Below are positions 50,001 through 62,200 of a DNA stretch of 64,000 nucleotides, piece after piece. The DNA is from Rotaria sordida (lineage: Eukaryota > Rotifera > Eurotatoria > Philodinida > Philodinidae). The position numbers and the translations under genes are program-made. Location: the NCBI GenBank assembly GCA_905250125.1, contig CAJNOL010000337.1, forward strand, positions 62,001-126,000. The letters run 5' to 3'. The notes under the pieces are model-generated. The model was not told the DNA's origin, made no database searches, and saw only the letters and a list, made by a program, of their open reading frames with translations. The stretch's first letter is position 1. Every line of letters starts with the position of its first letter.

Positions 50001-50135
50001 AAAAAATGATTTCGATATTTTCTTTTTTTTTTGTAGGAAGAAGCTGAACATTTAATTCATCGTGAATTACCACCAGAACAATATCATAATTCTAATGGTA
50101 ATATGAAACATAAAATTGGTTCCACATCGGTATAA
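39485..50135 (+). CDS. SLC4-family Na+-coupled bicarbonate transporter, two alternative last exons
   Basis: Exons: 39485-39533, 41390-41465, 41795-41819 (uncertain), 41922-42046, 42133-42293, 42361-42561, 42616-42737, 44943-45338, 45399-45496, 45549-45723, 46360-46493, 46565-47072, 47138-47416, 47502-47680, 47736-47808, 48678-48746, 48810-48986, 49043-49222, 49299-49370, 49481-49621, then either 49804-49905 (1113 residues) or 50037-50135. Cytoplasmic domain marks are EEGVEYAYWKEKARWVRFEE, RWSKPHVATL and PSEWDPTIRIEPP. The membrane domain has SDFTDCASLQC, ITRFTEDCFASL, MDQQITAVIINRKEFKLK (DIDS-site KLKK region), GYHLDL, PMPVLYAVFMFMGVSAL and MPQKHQPDYPYLRHV. These fit the NBC/NDCBE branch rather than AE exchangers; stoichiometry cannot be read. 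The large third extracellular loop has Cys and NxT/S sites. The start and the first three exons are the weakest part. Confidence 0.88.
43769..44385 (-). mobile_element. Nested piggyBac remnant with TTAA target duplication
   Basis: Flanked on both sides by TTAA (43765-43768 and 44386-44389). Its ends are TCCTTTGAGTACAGG and, inverted, TCTTTTGAATACCGG, typical piggyBac-like terminal repeats. It interrupts the right arm of the host element exactly: the host sequence on either side joins to match the intact left arm (AACTG, one TTAA, then AAAGTCAAGA-like sequence against AACTG, TTGG, AAACCAAGA). The only coding part left is the C-terminal zinc ribbon of the transposase. Confidence 0.8.
43861..44046 (-). 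pseudogene. piggyBac transposase C-terminal zinc-ribbon fragment
   Basis: Reading on the minus strand from 44046, an open stretch of 61 codons ends in TAA at 43861. It begins HFPSCI, like the HFP motif before the piggyBac tail, then PRRKCYVC, about 20 residues, YECIECDVGLC and CFKDYHT. The CxxC...CxxC..xLCxxxCFxxYHT pattern is the cysteine-rich zinc ribbon that ends piggyBac transposases. An in-frame TAA sits immediately upstream and the DDD catalytic core is absent, so this is a dead remnant. Confidence 0.8.
49804..49905 (+). other. SLC4 alternative last exon A (acidic end)
   Basis: A T-rich acceptor ending GCTTGTAG precedes this 102-nt exon. It continues the frame from 49621 and ends ...VAGHPEDD-stop. 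It is Asn/Lys-rich with an acidic terminus. Exon B (50037-50135) is in the same phase and could replace it. Confidence 0.6.
50037..50135 (+). other. SLC4 alternative last exon B (PDZ-ligand end)
   Basis: The tract TTTTTTTTTTGTAG precedes a 99-nt open stretch (EEAEHLIHRELPP ...) in the phase required by the donor at 49622. It ends ...KIGSTSV-stop. T-S-V is a class I PDZ-binding C-terminus. Coding-like composition and the good acceptor argue that it is real. Whether transcripts use A, B or both is unknown. Confidence 0.6.
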
Positions 50136-53100
50136 CATAAAAAAGAAAAAAAACTAATATATTTCTTTATTCTTTTTGATTTTCTAAGCTTGGTTTTAAA
50201 AAAAAAAAAACTTTTTTTTTCTTTCCTCTTGATTGAATTAGTGAATGCATGCAAAAAAATTTCATTTTTCTTTCTTTTTTCTTCTGGTCTTGATTATATT
50301 CATTATGTCGTCTTTTTCTTGTCACAACGAAAATCTTTTCTTTTGTTTTATTTAAAGTAAAAAAAAAAAAACAAAAGCAACTTTTTTTCTTTTTTGTATT
50401 AGATAGAAAATAAATGATAATTCTCTTTTTTTTTTTTTTTTTTTATTATACTTGATTTAGATTTTGTATAAATGAAAAAAAAATAATTACAAAAGCATTT
50501 CCGATATTTACTTTAAATGAATAGAATATTGAATAATTTTATCATCTTTACAATATACATGATGATGTACTACGCAGATGTCTAGACATTTTGTAATTAG
50601 AAAAAAAGCGACAGTAACATATTTGCTTCAATAAATCAAACAAAAAAACAAAAAAAAATGTCTTTTTTTGACTTGAATAAAAACAGTATAGAATCAGTAA
50701 TAAAAAGAAAAGTAATAATAGATTCTTTCAACTTATGGGTACATTATCCTAAGGCATAGATAAGAACTGGAAATATTATTGTACGGAAAAATTTTTCCTA
50801 TGAGCAAAATAAAAACTCAAGGGCATAACTTATTATAATATTATATGGATATAATCATTCGTCTCCTGTAATTATCTAGGCAATATATATATAAATTATA
50901 TATATTGCAGTTAAAATTTATTTTTACAGGAAGTCAAGTGCAACGAATCTAATATTTCATTAGTGAAATAAACTTGAAAATAAAATTTAAATAAACAAAA
51001 TTAATACATTAAAATCATTAATGATAATTTTACTGAATGAACTTATAAAATTCTTTTGAAAAGCACAACAAAAAAAAAAAAAAATGTATATTAATTATGA
51101 TACGTCATTCTAAAATCATTCAAGAATAAATAACTATGACGAGAATAACACTCATTGTCACATTTTATCTAATAACTAAACGCATCATTCTTTATTCCAT
51201 TGAAATAAAAAGAAAAATGAGTTTTTGTGGAAAATATATATCAGCAAAAGAAGAAAAAAAATGATCATATCTCTGTGTTTATTCAAGTTACAGAACAGTA
51301 CTTAATAGAATTTCTCTATATCTATTTGAATTATTTTCTCTTTGAAAATGTCAAAAATGATTTGTCTTTTTTTTTTTTTTGTTTTTAGTAATAAATGAAA
51401 AATGTTTATTAAAGTTTCTATTAATTAAATTAAATAACAATCTTTTGATGTAGAAAAACAAAAAACAAAAATCAGAAACATTTATTAATAATAAACAATA
51501 GAATGTTTGATCTGACAAGCACATTTTTTTTTTGAAACAAAGCTCTGAGACTTAATTACAAATATCAACTGCATGAAATGGATTCTATCATTTTTGACCA
51601 AAATTTCTTTTTTCTATTATTAAAAAATTGCTCAGATATTGTTTTAATTGCTATGTATAAAATATATTTTCTATTTATTACAGTGAATAAAAAATAATTA
51701 ATCAACTTTTACAGCACAAAAAAATATATTGAATAAAAAAACAAACAAAAAGAAAATTTTCATAATCTTTTCTATAATTATTTCCGAAATTTTCTTTATA
51801 GATGTAAAGTTTTCCTGTTAAAATATTTTATAGTTCATCTAATGATAATTAATCTATGAGACATGAAGAAAAAATACATTTTTTTTTTTTTTTGTCACAA
51901 TCAATTTGTTATTTTTTTACTATTGATTTAAGTTTTACTAATATAGAATTTATTCATATCATATGTTATTGACAAGAAAGTATTTAAATTTAGAATAGAA
52001 TATTTCTTTTTGAATAATAATTTGTGTCACATAAAAATATCAAAAGGCTTGGAAATATTTTTTTCTTGTTCGTTGTTGTCGTCAGAATAATTTCAAAAAT
52101 AAACCAATAGTTTAATTATATTAGATTATAGGACATCGGGATTCTTTTTCTTTTTTTTCTTTTGTTTACTAAATTAATAAAATTGGATCGTAGCAAATAA
52201 AATTTCCTGTTTATTTTTCTAAAGAAAATAATTTTTATCATTGGATTTTTCTCTCTTGTTTTTTTTTTTCATATAATATTGTAAATAGAGCAGAAACCAA
52301 TGTTACTTAGGAAAAAGAAAGATTATTATAGTAAATTAATAATGTTTTCTATTCATTAAAGCTTTTATTTGATTTAATAGATCATATATTTTTTTTCAAT
52401 GAAAAAAAAAAGAAAAAGAAAAAGAAAAATGACAACATTAAGACAGAAATACTATGAATGATAATGCCTTTCTGTCACTAGAATAATTAGAAAGCTTCTT
52501 GTTTCTAGCGAGTTTATTCATCATTATATTCTTTTAAAAGATGACTTCTTTCTTCTTTTTTTTTTTTCGACAATGCATATGTATGCAAGAACGTTGCATC
52601 TTTATGCTTATTTTTTTACGCTCCATTTTTTATTTGCAGAAAAACACATGAACCATTTTTTTCCAAGTTCTCATACTCTCGCTCTCCGTTGGGTTGCTGC
52701 TTTTTTTGTTATTATATCTTATGTCTAAAAGCAGAGAAAAGAAAAGAGAAAGACCTAATATAATAGAAGAGAAAAATTCTAGTTAGAGAAAAAAAAAAAC
52801 TATGCAAGAAAAAAAGCAAGAGTTCTATCAAAAATAGCACAATATAGTCATGACTAGAATAATAGGAGTAAGATGCGCATTTTTGCATTCACACAAACAG
52901 AGCCATTCTATTAAATAGCATGTTGAATCGAAAGAAGAAGAAGAAGAAGAAGAAGAAAAAGAGAAGAGTGTTTATTAAAAAAAGATATAGAGGAAACAAC
53001 AAGAGAAACAACGACTTCTTTGTCATCTGCTCAACGTGTAAATGACATACATATTTATACACTTTTTCTTTTTTTTCATATAAATATCTAGTCAAGGGAA

Positions 53101-53352
53101 ATCTTCTACCACTTAATCAGGAAGAAATAAAGGTATGTAAAAGTGAACATCTTCTGGGAATTAAGATAAACGAAATGTAACCATATTAAAAGAATAATCT
53201 CTAACGGGAGCAAGAAAAAAAAAAATAGCATGCAAACGAGATGTCTCTATTAAGTCAAATATTCTTCTCCTATTTTAATATATTCAATGAAGCATAAATG
53301 AAATAATCTTTTGCATTTTTAGATATAATTCTATTGAATATTCAAAAAAAAA
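50136..53352. other. Intergenic 3.2 kb between SLC4 and the GPCR
   Basis: Extremely AT-rich, with many A and T homopolymers and a GAA-type run at about 52933-52962. No coding stretch is supported on either strand. Just upstream of the GPCR start is a TTTTTAG acceptor (AG at 53321-53322), so a 5' UTR exon or a trans-splice site is possible there. Confidence 0.6.
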
Positions 53353-54901
53353 ATGTCCATAATATTTAATCATAGTAGTCATATTCCAATCAATATATCT
53401 CCGTTTACTACTCATATAATTAAAACTTCAGTCATCACAATGAGTACACCAACAGAAACAATCCCACTTGAAAATCAACTATATATTATGGCAACATTTA
53501 TATCGTTATATGTTTTGATATTTTTCTTTGGTATTTGTGGAAATGTACTCGTTGTTCGTAAGTATTAGGTTTTAGTTTAAGTCGAAAAAAGCAATCAATT
53601 TATATTTTATGTCTCTAGTTGTTGTTTGCCGTAATAAAGCCATGCAAACAGTAACAAATGTCTTTATTACTAACTTGGCACTTTCTGATATTCTAGTAAG
53701 AAATTTATATTCAATAATTAAATAGATAAAATCTATTTTTCATATTTCTCTTAGATGTGCTGTCTAGCAGTTCCGTTTACACCTATATCAGCGTATGGCA
53801 ATACTTGGTATCTTGGTAGAATACTTTGTCATTTAGTGCCAATGTCATTAGGAATATCAGGTAAATATTAATTCCTAAGATTTATTTATTTCTTTATTTT
53901 ATTAATTCTAAATCTTTTTTATTTTAAATAGTTTATGTTTCAACATTAACCTCATTAGCAATTGCTGTTGATCGTTATTTTGTTATTGTTCATCCATTTC
54001 GTTCACGTATGCGTTTAGGTGTATGCATATTATTAATAATTGTTATATGGATTGTTGGTATTTCTATATCATTACCATTAGCAATATATATGCGATTTGA
54101 TAGTACAAAATGTGAAGTAAATAATAAAAAATAATAAATTTGATTACATTTGTTTTTTGTTTTATTTTATCATTCAAATAGGAATATTGGCCACAATATA
54201 CATCTCGACGTTTTTTTAATTTTTCATCATTAATATTACAATATTTAATTCCATTTTCAGTTATATCATTTAGTTATTATAAAGTATGGGTTGCATTAGC
54301 ACGTCGTTCATTACCAGGTCGTACACGTGTACGTGAAGCTGTTGAAATATGTCGTAAAAAACGTACAAATCGTATGTTAATTGCAATGGTTGTTATATTT
54401 GCAATATGTTGGTTACCATTAAATATTGTTCATATGGTTGCAGAATTTCATCGTTCACAATTAAGTCATTATAAAGTACTTTTTTTAAGTACACATGTTA
54501 TAGCTATGTCATCAACAATTTATAATCCTTTTTTATATTCATGGTTAAATGATAATTTTCGTAAAGAATTTCAAAAAATTGTACCATGTTTATTTAAAAT
54601 ATGTTGGTGTTTAAATCGTCGTCAAACAAGTAATTTATCAACACAATTAACAAATTTTGGTGATGGAGATATATATGAACGTCCATCAACATATCAAATG
54701 CCAGGTGAATCAACAATAGGTTCATATTCACAACAATATTCACATATAAAATCTTCAACATCAAATGGAAAAATAAATGGTGTATTAATGAAAAAATTAA
54801 GTAATCAAGAAACTTCTTTTTCATCTCCTATTGATGATACATCAGTATCACTAACTCCACAACAACATGATGTATTAATTACACCAACTAATATAAATTA
54901 A
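53353..54901 (+). CDS. NPY/NPF-receptor-like rhodopsin-class GPCR
   Basis: Five exons (53353-53557, 53619-53695, 53755-53860, 53932-54116, 54182-54901) encode 430 residues. An alternative start is the Met at 53440. Seven helices: TM1 with GNVLVV; TM2 TNVFITNLALSDILMCCLAV; TM3 with CHLVPMSLGISVYVSTLTS and DRYFVIVHP; TM6 RTNRMLIAMVVIFAICWLPLN; TM7 NPFLYSWLN. The MCCLAVPFTP, LCHLVPM and VSVYVSTLTS strings are characteristic of invertebrate neuropeptide F/Y receptors, which couple to Gi/o. The tail is long and rich in Ser, Thr and Gln. The ligand is inferred from family resemblance only. A candidate NPF-like precursor lies 38 kb upstream in this window. Confidence 0.88.
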
Positions 54902-57046
54902 AATAATATTTGACATGTATAGTTTTTTTTTTTGCATAATTTGACCTTGTCATATATAAACATAAAAAAAAATCAATCATCGTTACGTGATTCTATTTTT
55001 TTTTTGTTTTGTTAGTTCGTTTGCATATTAAATGAATAAAACTACTTCTCAATATAAAACTAATTTTATTGAATTATATATATATATATATAAGAACAAA
55101 AAGAAAAAAATTTTGCTTAATCAAATTTTTGATTTTTATCAAAAAGAAAAAATTTGATTGTCTTTATTTTTTTTTTTGAAAATATACTATAATTTATCAT
55201 AGATATGTTTATATAGAATATTTTATTTTTTTTGATTGAATATTTAATTAGTTAGATATCTATCAATATTTTCAAAAAGAAAATTTCAAAAAAACAATTT
55301 CCCTATTGACAATTCTATTCTGAACTTATAGTTTATATTATCTTAATTAATAATCAAACCATGTTTTCTTTTGAAAATATTATTTGAATAATTTTACACC
55401 ATGATGTACCGAAAGAAAAATGTCTAGAAAAATAAGAACACTTTCTCTATTGAAAATAGTCAATTATGAAACAAAATAAGTTAATAATCAATGAAGGAAA
55501 AACAAGTAAATAAACTAAATAAGAACTTTATATGCTAGTCATATAAGATTCTTCTTGACCTAGACAAAATTATTTAATAGAATATATAGAATAACAAGTA
55601 TATACTAGAGTATATTCAAAAAGTTTATCAAAAGAATCATAGGGCCAATTTATTGACACTATTATTATGTTAATAGCTCATATTTTAGTTCTTCATTTTG
55701 AGAACAAAATAACCTCTAATTAAGTCAAACAAATTATTAAGAACTATTTGAATTAGTAAGAAGTAATCATAACTACAAATAAGAAAACTATATGTTATCT
55801 AAGAAAAAAAAAATATCTTAATGTTTTTAATTAAGATAAACTTTTTCCAAATACTTAATCATCTTAACACATTATATTTTCTTCTATGTAAAACATAGAT
55901 TAAGTTTAAAATCATGTATTTAAATTCAAGAGAACTTCAAAAAAAAAAAAAGATTATTTAAAAGTCATTATACATAAGTCTAATGTGACCTATAATACAG
56001 GTACCCGAAGTTTGCAAGTAGGTCGATTAACAAGTTTTTGAACAAAAAAAAAAAAAAAGAAGAGTTCATATTAAGAGAATGCAAAGTAGTAAATTGACTT
56101 TTTTTATTTTCTACAATTTAGACAATTAAGAATAAATGATGTGTATTTAACAAACAATTTCCATGCAAAATATATTGTGATAATCAAAAAATGTTATTAA
56201 TAAGAATACATAAGATATTTTGATAGTTAAAAGATTAATTCATGCATTAAACTGTAGATAGTTAATGAGAACGATCGAATATATTAATTGAAGATTTCCA
56301 AAAAAAAATAGTCTTTTGAAATATGACAATCTTTTAGAGTATTCAATAACTTTAATATATATATTTATATTTATATTAAATTTTTAATTATTTAAGTTGT
56401 TTTTTGCAAAATATATTTTCAGTTGATACTTAGATATTTACTAAAAGAGAATTTGATATTTTTTTAACTTATTTTTTCTGTCTATTATTTTAATCATAAA
56501 GAAGAAGCATAGAAAAAAAGAATATTTATATTTTTGTTTTTCGACAGATGCAAATAATCATCAACAAATACGAAAACAAATATCAAATTTCTTTTCTTTA
56601 TGGTTTAAGCAAACATTTTTTTTTTGCCACCTACAGTTTTATATTATAATTTGGTTTCAGGTCAAAATAAGAGCTTTCTATTAGGGATTATTTCAAACAT
56701 GTATATATAAAAAAGAAGCGGAACTATTGAGTTATCAAATTTCACTTGGTTCATATTTCACGTCAACTCTACGCAGAAGAAAAAAGAAAATTATTCTTTA
56801 TATATGATCATATAACCTTTCCCATTTTTGTTTTGTCTTTTCTTCTCTTTCCCAAATGATATTAGGAATGGTTATAATAGTACCATATACCGATCGAATT
56901 ACTTCTTTTTTTTTTTTTTTCTTATTTATTTATTTTTTTTTGTTTTTGATATATTCAATGATTCATATCGTCACATAAAATAAAGTCGATTATTATCGAT
57001 TAGAACATCATAATTATAAATAATATTTTTATAAGTAAAATTAAAT
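54902..57046. other. Intergenic 2.1 kb
   Basis: AT-rich sequence between the GPCR and a small ORF. AATAAA occurs shortly after the GPCR stop (55033-55038). A TA run occurs at about 55076-55092. Nothing coding was found. Confidence 0.6.
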
Positions 57047-57418
57047 ATGGCAAAATCAAATTCAAATAGATATTCTAGTTCATTTCGAGATGATGATGAT
57101 TCTGGTATTAATTGTGATTATGATAATTCATCAAGAATGACATTAATTGAACCATCTTTACAAATAAATCAATCAAAATTAATACCATTACCTATTCCAG
57201 GAACTGTTGGACGAAAACGAACTCATATAATACCTTTAAATAAATTTCCATCAGATGGTATTATTGAACGTATACGTCCAGTAACAATGAAAAATAGTGA
57301 AAATAGTGATTTTATTATTTGTAATACAAATCGTGGAACATATATTGCTTATCGAACACCAATTGTACCTGCATGGGTTACAAAACTTGTACATGAAATT
57401 GAATTAGAACAACGATAA
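57047..57418 (+). CDS. Small uncharacterised protein, 123 residues
   Basis: A single uninterrupted frame with the same A/T-ending codon use and low Cys content as the neighbouring coding exons, unlike the surrounding non-coding AT. The N-terminal third is Ser/Asp-rich and probably disordered (SSSFRDDDDSG). The remainder is more ordered, with PLPIPGTVGRKRTHIIPLNK, RGTYIAYRTPIVPAWV and a charged C-terminal helix. There is no signal peptide, membrane segment or domain I recognise. Codon quality and length are the only support, so a function is not offered. Confidence 0.5.
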   Translation: MAKSNSNRYSSSFRDDDDSGINCDYDNSSRMTLIEPSLQINQSKLIPLPIPGTVGRKRTHIIPLNKFPSDGIIERIRPVTMKNSENSDFIICNTNRGTYIAYRTPIVPAWVTKLVHEIELEQR

Positions 57419-59278
57419 AATGCAAAAACAAAAATAACTTATACGTGCATGACATTGATTAATGATCTTTATGTTTTTGTTTTTTTAATGGTTTCTTTTG
57501 TAAATATAAGATTATACATGTTTGGAATGCTTAAAATGTCATTATATTTATTTGAATATATTAAATAGATGTTTTGCATAAATGCTTGACTGATGAATAT
57601 ATAAGAACGAAGAGAAAGAAAAAAAGGCATCATTAGGTTTTACGCATAGTAAAACGTTTATTGTTATTAAGTGAAACTATTCAAGTGTTTTATAGCTTAA
57701 AATAAAATTGAGTTTTATTTTTTTGTCATAATGATAAGAAATTATTTTGTATGAATTTCATGATAAAGAAGTTTTTATGTTATAAATGATAATTAAAATA
57801 TAAAGATGTGATGTAAAACATCAAAACAGATGAAGTAAATATCCACTTTCATACATTTGAAGAGTATAGAAGTTTTAAATAATCAAGTCAATGAATAATA
57901 GTAATTGTTAGTTGAAAAAAAAAGGATAATAGTCAAGGACTAGACATCTGTTCGAGATGAGTTTGATCAAAATGTTTAGCATCAAAAATATTTGATGTTA
58001 TTTTCTTTTTTTTCTTTCAATATTTAACAACTATTGTTTGTAACCTATTTGTTCTTAAATATTATGATTCAATTGTTTGCGAAGGTAATTAACTATTTTG
58101 CATTATACAAGATAAATGATACTGTCGAATAAAATGGTTTTTTCTCTTTTGTGTGATGATGAATGACAAAAAAAAAAACAAATATTTTATCCAACGTCAA
58201 CAAGAAATCGATTGAATAATTTCACTGAAATATGAGAAATTACTTTGTCTTATTTTTGCACAATTAACATATTGAATATTTACAAAAATTTAACCAAATA
58301 TTTTATAATACGAGTCAATATTTGTACTAGAGTAATTGATCATAACTGTGTTTATCATTGATATGACTATTTTTAATGTAGTACTATCGTCTAGTACTTA
58401 AATAGAATCAGTAAATTGCTCATAGGTACTTACCATTCTAAGCAGTAAACATTATTGAATGACTGTTTAGTATAACAATAATTCTATTAATAGAAATTAT
58501 CTATCTGTCTCGTTATCCTGACATTCTATCTATATAATTATCCTATTAATTTAGCAACTCTACTTAACATATACCAGATTAGCAAGAAAACACATATTCT
58601 ATTATAGAGCAAAACAACAAAACTTTGATAATTATTCTAATTAATATGATTTATTAAGAAAATAATAATATAAAATAAAAATAATCATAATATACCATTT
58701 TTAAATCAAAAACAAAAAACAAAAAAGTGTTCTTCCGAATAAATCGGTACAATCTTTTTTTTTTTATTTTATTAATAAATATTCTTAATTCAAATTTGCA
58801 AACAAAAGAAAAAAGAATCTGAGCTTTTACAATTCTTGACACTCCAAATAAAACATCATCCCTAATAATAAATTACACACATACACACATAAACAAAAAC
58901 AAAAAAACAAAAAGAAGAACATTTCTCATAGCACAATGAGCAAAAGGAAACAAACAAGGAAAGAAACAAAAAATAGGCTAAACCAAACACTTGGTTAGAA
59001 AAATAGTATCAAAAAAAAAAAAACGAACAAAATATGTACATACAATCAAAAAAACAAAGAATTCAAGAAGCTCTAGCATAATTATTATTTTTTTTTCCTT
59101 ATTCTATATATTTTTTTTTTGTAAAACATCACATTTTATTCGCTTTTTTATCAGAGAATACTAATCTACAAAGTTATTATTATTAAAAAGAGAAACAAAA
59201 AAAAAAAAAAAAAAAAAATCAAACGTCACTGTGTTGACTAGATTATTTGATTTATTTTTCTATATAAGTCAACTATTG
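57419..59278. other. Intergenic between the small ORF and the LAR-like gene 3' end
   Basis: 1.9 kb of AT-rich sequence holding the 3' UTRs of two convergent genes. On the minus strand an AATAAA (plus-strand TTTATT at about 58769-58774) is one possible end signal of the phosphatase gene. No other gene was seen. Confidence 0.5.
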
Positions 59279-62200
59279 TCAAGATGAAACAAAATTATCA
59301 AATGAACCCAAATATTCAAGTGCAGAACGATAACAAAATTGATATTGATCCTATAAGAACAAAAAACACAAAAAAAATTTTTTTTGTGAATCAAAAAAAT
59401 ATTCAAAATTTTTACTTCTGTTTGAACAAGTGCTGGTCGTTGTGTGCGTAATAATTTCACCGTTTGAAATATATCAACAACACCTTCATATCGTATTCTT
59501 TCAAGTACAATACTTAACGTTAGAAAAACACCTGTTCGTCCAGCACCTTTAACATAAAAAAAAAAAAGTTTCTTATAAAACAAAAATCTTTTCAATTAAA
59601 TTCTACCAGCTGAACAATGTACAACAATAGGTCCTTCTTGACCAAAACCTTCTTTAGTTTTATGTACTTGTCCAATAAAATCAATAAAACCTTCACCAAT
59701 CTTTGGTACACCTTGTTCAGGCCATTCAGTATATAGAAAATGACGAACAGTACGAGATTGTCCATCCTATTTAAAAATTAAAGTTTTTTTGTCTTTCTTT
59801 AATTAATAAAATAAAAACGAAAAAAAGTTTATCTTTACTCTTGAATCAGTCACTTTAAATTCACTTAATAAATATTGTGGCATATTATAAGCACCAACGG
59901 GATCAACAATAAAATAACCATAACGTGTTGATCGATCTGATGGCCAATATTGTACACATTTTTCTCTACCCATTTCTTTTAATTTTGTTAACATAACAAT
60001 TATTGTTACATTATGTTCCCATATCATTCGCCAAAAATCATCTATTGTTTCATTTAATGGTCCTTGAGTTGCAATATAACCATTTTTAAATCGATAACCC
60101 TATTTAATTTATATTAATAAATATGAAGAAAAAAAAAAAAAACAATTTTGTTTTATAAAACTTACATCAATATAAGATGCATTAATATAATCGGATCCTT
60201 CAACACCACGAATAGGAGATAAACATACACGAGTATTTTCATCTAAAAATTAAAAATAATATTTTTTTTTTTTTTTGAAAAATAAAATTAACTTACAAGG
60301 TAAAATATTCACAAGACGATTTTTAAATTTATTAGCTGGATTATTTGCACTTAAAAATTTCGATGGTAGTGCTTTGACATTTGCCAAACGCTTAACATTT
60401 TAGAAAAAAAAACAGAAGAAATTTATTTAATGTTTATAAAAAAAAAATATATTCTTTTGTTTACTTTAAATTCAAGTTCCATTTCTGTTAATGAAGTATC
60501 ATTTATTGGTTGTAATAATCGTTGTAAATGTGTTAATAAATTTCTTGCTAAAACTTCAGTTTGACCTGATTGAATAGCTTCATTTATTGCTTCATAAATA
60601 AATATATATTGTTCTTCAGTTTGAACAATATAATTTCTATTAAAAATAAACAATAATATTTTCTTTTTCTTTTTTATTATCTTATCTAAAGTCAAATATG
60701 CGAAGAATTTTCTTAACTTCCCATCTTATCTTATTTTACCTTGAGGAAAAATAGCTCGAAGTGAAAAAAAAATAGTTCTTCTTTAATTATTCGCTTCGTT
60801 CAATATTCATGAATATAGATATGAAGTAAGAGAACGAGCAAACATAACCATGCTAATTTACAGATGAATAACATCAGTCATTTTAATATCCGGTTAGAAA
60901 AATATTTTTTGGTGTTGTGGTTCTGCTAGGACCAGAACTATCTTGTCCATCTCTATGCTATTTATTACATCTTTCATAGAAATTTCTATTCATATGACTT
61001 CATTCGATCGAAATATTAGAAAAAAAAGCCAATTCTGAATTTACATAGAAATTTTTTTTGTTTTCATAAATTCTACAATTAATGATTATCTCAGTGTAAG
61101 ATAAACAAAATTTTTTATTTTTAATTACCGTTGGGCTCTTAATAAAGTAACATGTCCATAAATATCAATTGTTTTTTCATGTTTTAATCTTTCTAATAAA
61201 GCATCAATAACAACAAAACAACCCGTACGACCAACACCAGCTGAACAATGTACAACAATTGGACCAGCATCAGGTGGATTAAGAACTTTAACTCTTCGAA
61301 CAAACATTAAAAATGATGTTGCATGTTCTAATATTCCATGATCTATAATATATCAATTAAAATTAATAATCAAAAAACAAAAAAAAGGATTTTCTTTATT
61401 TGTATTCTAACCTGGCCATGCTGTAAATTGACAATGTCGAATTTCTCGTTTTTCTGGATGACCAGTCTAAAATTATTTATTAACATATTCTTTATATTTA
61501 AATAATAATAATAAAAAAAAAACAAAAAATCATACCCATGCTATAGTAAATGTACGTATACTATAAGATGCAAGTTCAATAAAATCCGTTAAAGTAACAT
61601 GTATTGAACCATAAATTTCTGTTCCTCTTGTTGGCCAATATTGATCACATTTAAGACGATTTCTTTCTTCTAATTTTGTCATCATAACAATACAAGCTGA
61701 ATTTGTTTCCCATATCATTCTCCAAAAATCAGCAAATGTATTTGGTAATGGTCCTTGTGTTGCTATATAAGCATTTTGTTTTCTATATCCATCTAAATAA
61801 TTTGCATTTATATAATCACTTCCTGATAATCCATCAATTGTATGTAAAATAACACGTGAATGATCATATGCAATAACATTAGCATAACGATTTTTTGCTT
61901 TATTATATTCTAATTTAGAATTTTCCCATGAAAATTGTTGACCAGGATCAATAGACTAAAAAATATTTAAAAAAAAAATGAATTAATTATAAAATTATTT
62001 ATTTATTTTTACTTCATATTCTTGTGAAAATTTATAATTATCAGCTGCTTTTAAACGTTCAAGATGTTCAGAAAATTCATCAATATGTATAGGAGGATAA
62101 TTTGTTAAAATTATTTCTTTATTATTATTATTTGTATTATTATTATTATTATTATATGTATTTATAATTTGATTTCGTCGTAATTCAACATGTTCATTTG

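Noticed and set aside
54594..54824. 76-codon minus-strand frame
   Set aside because: Shadow of the GPCR C-terminal tail exon.
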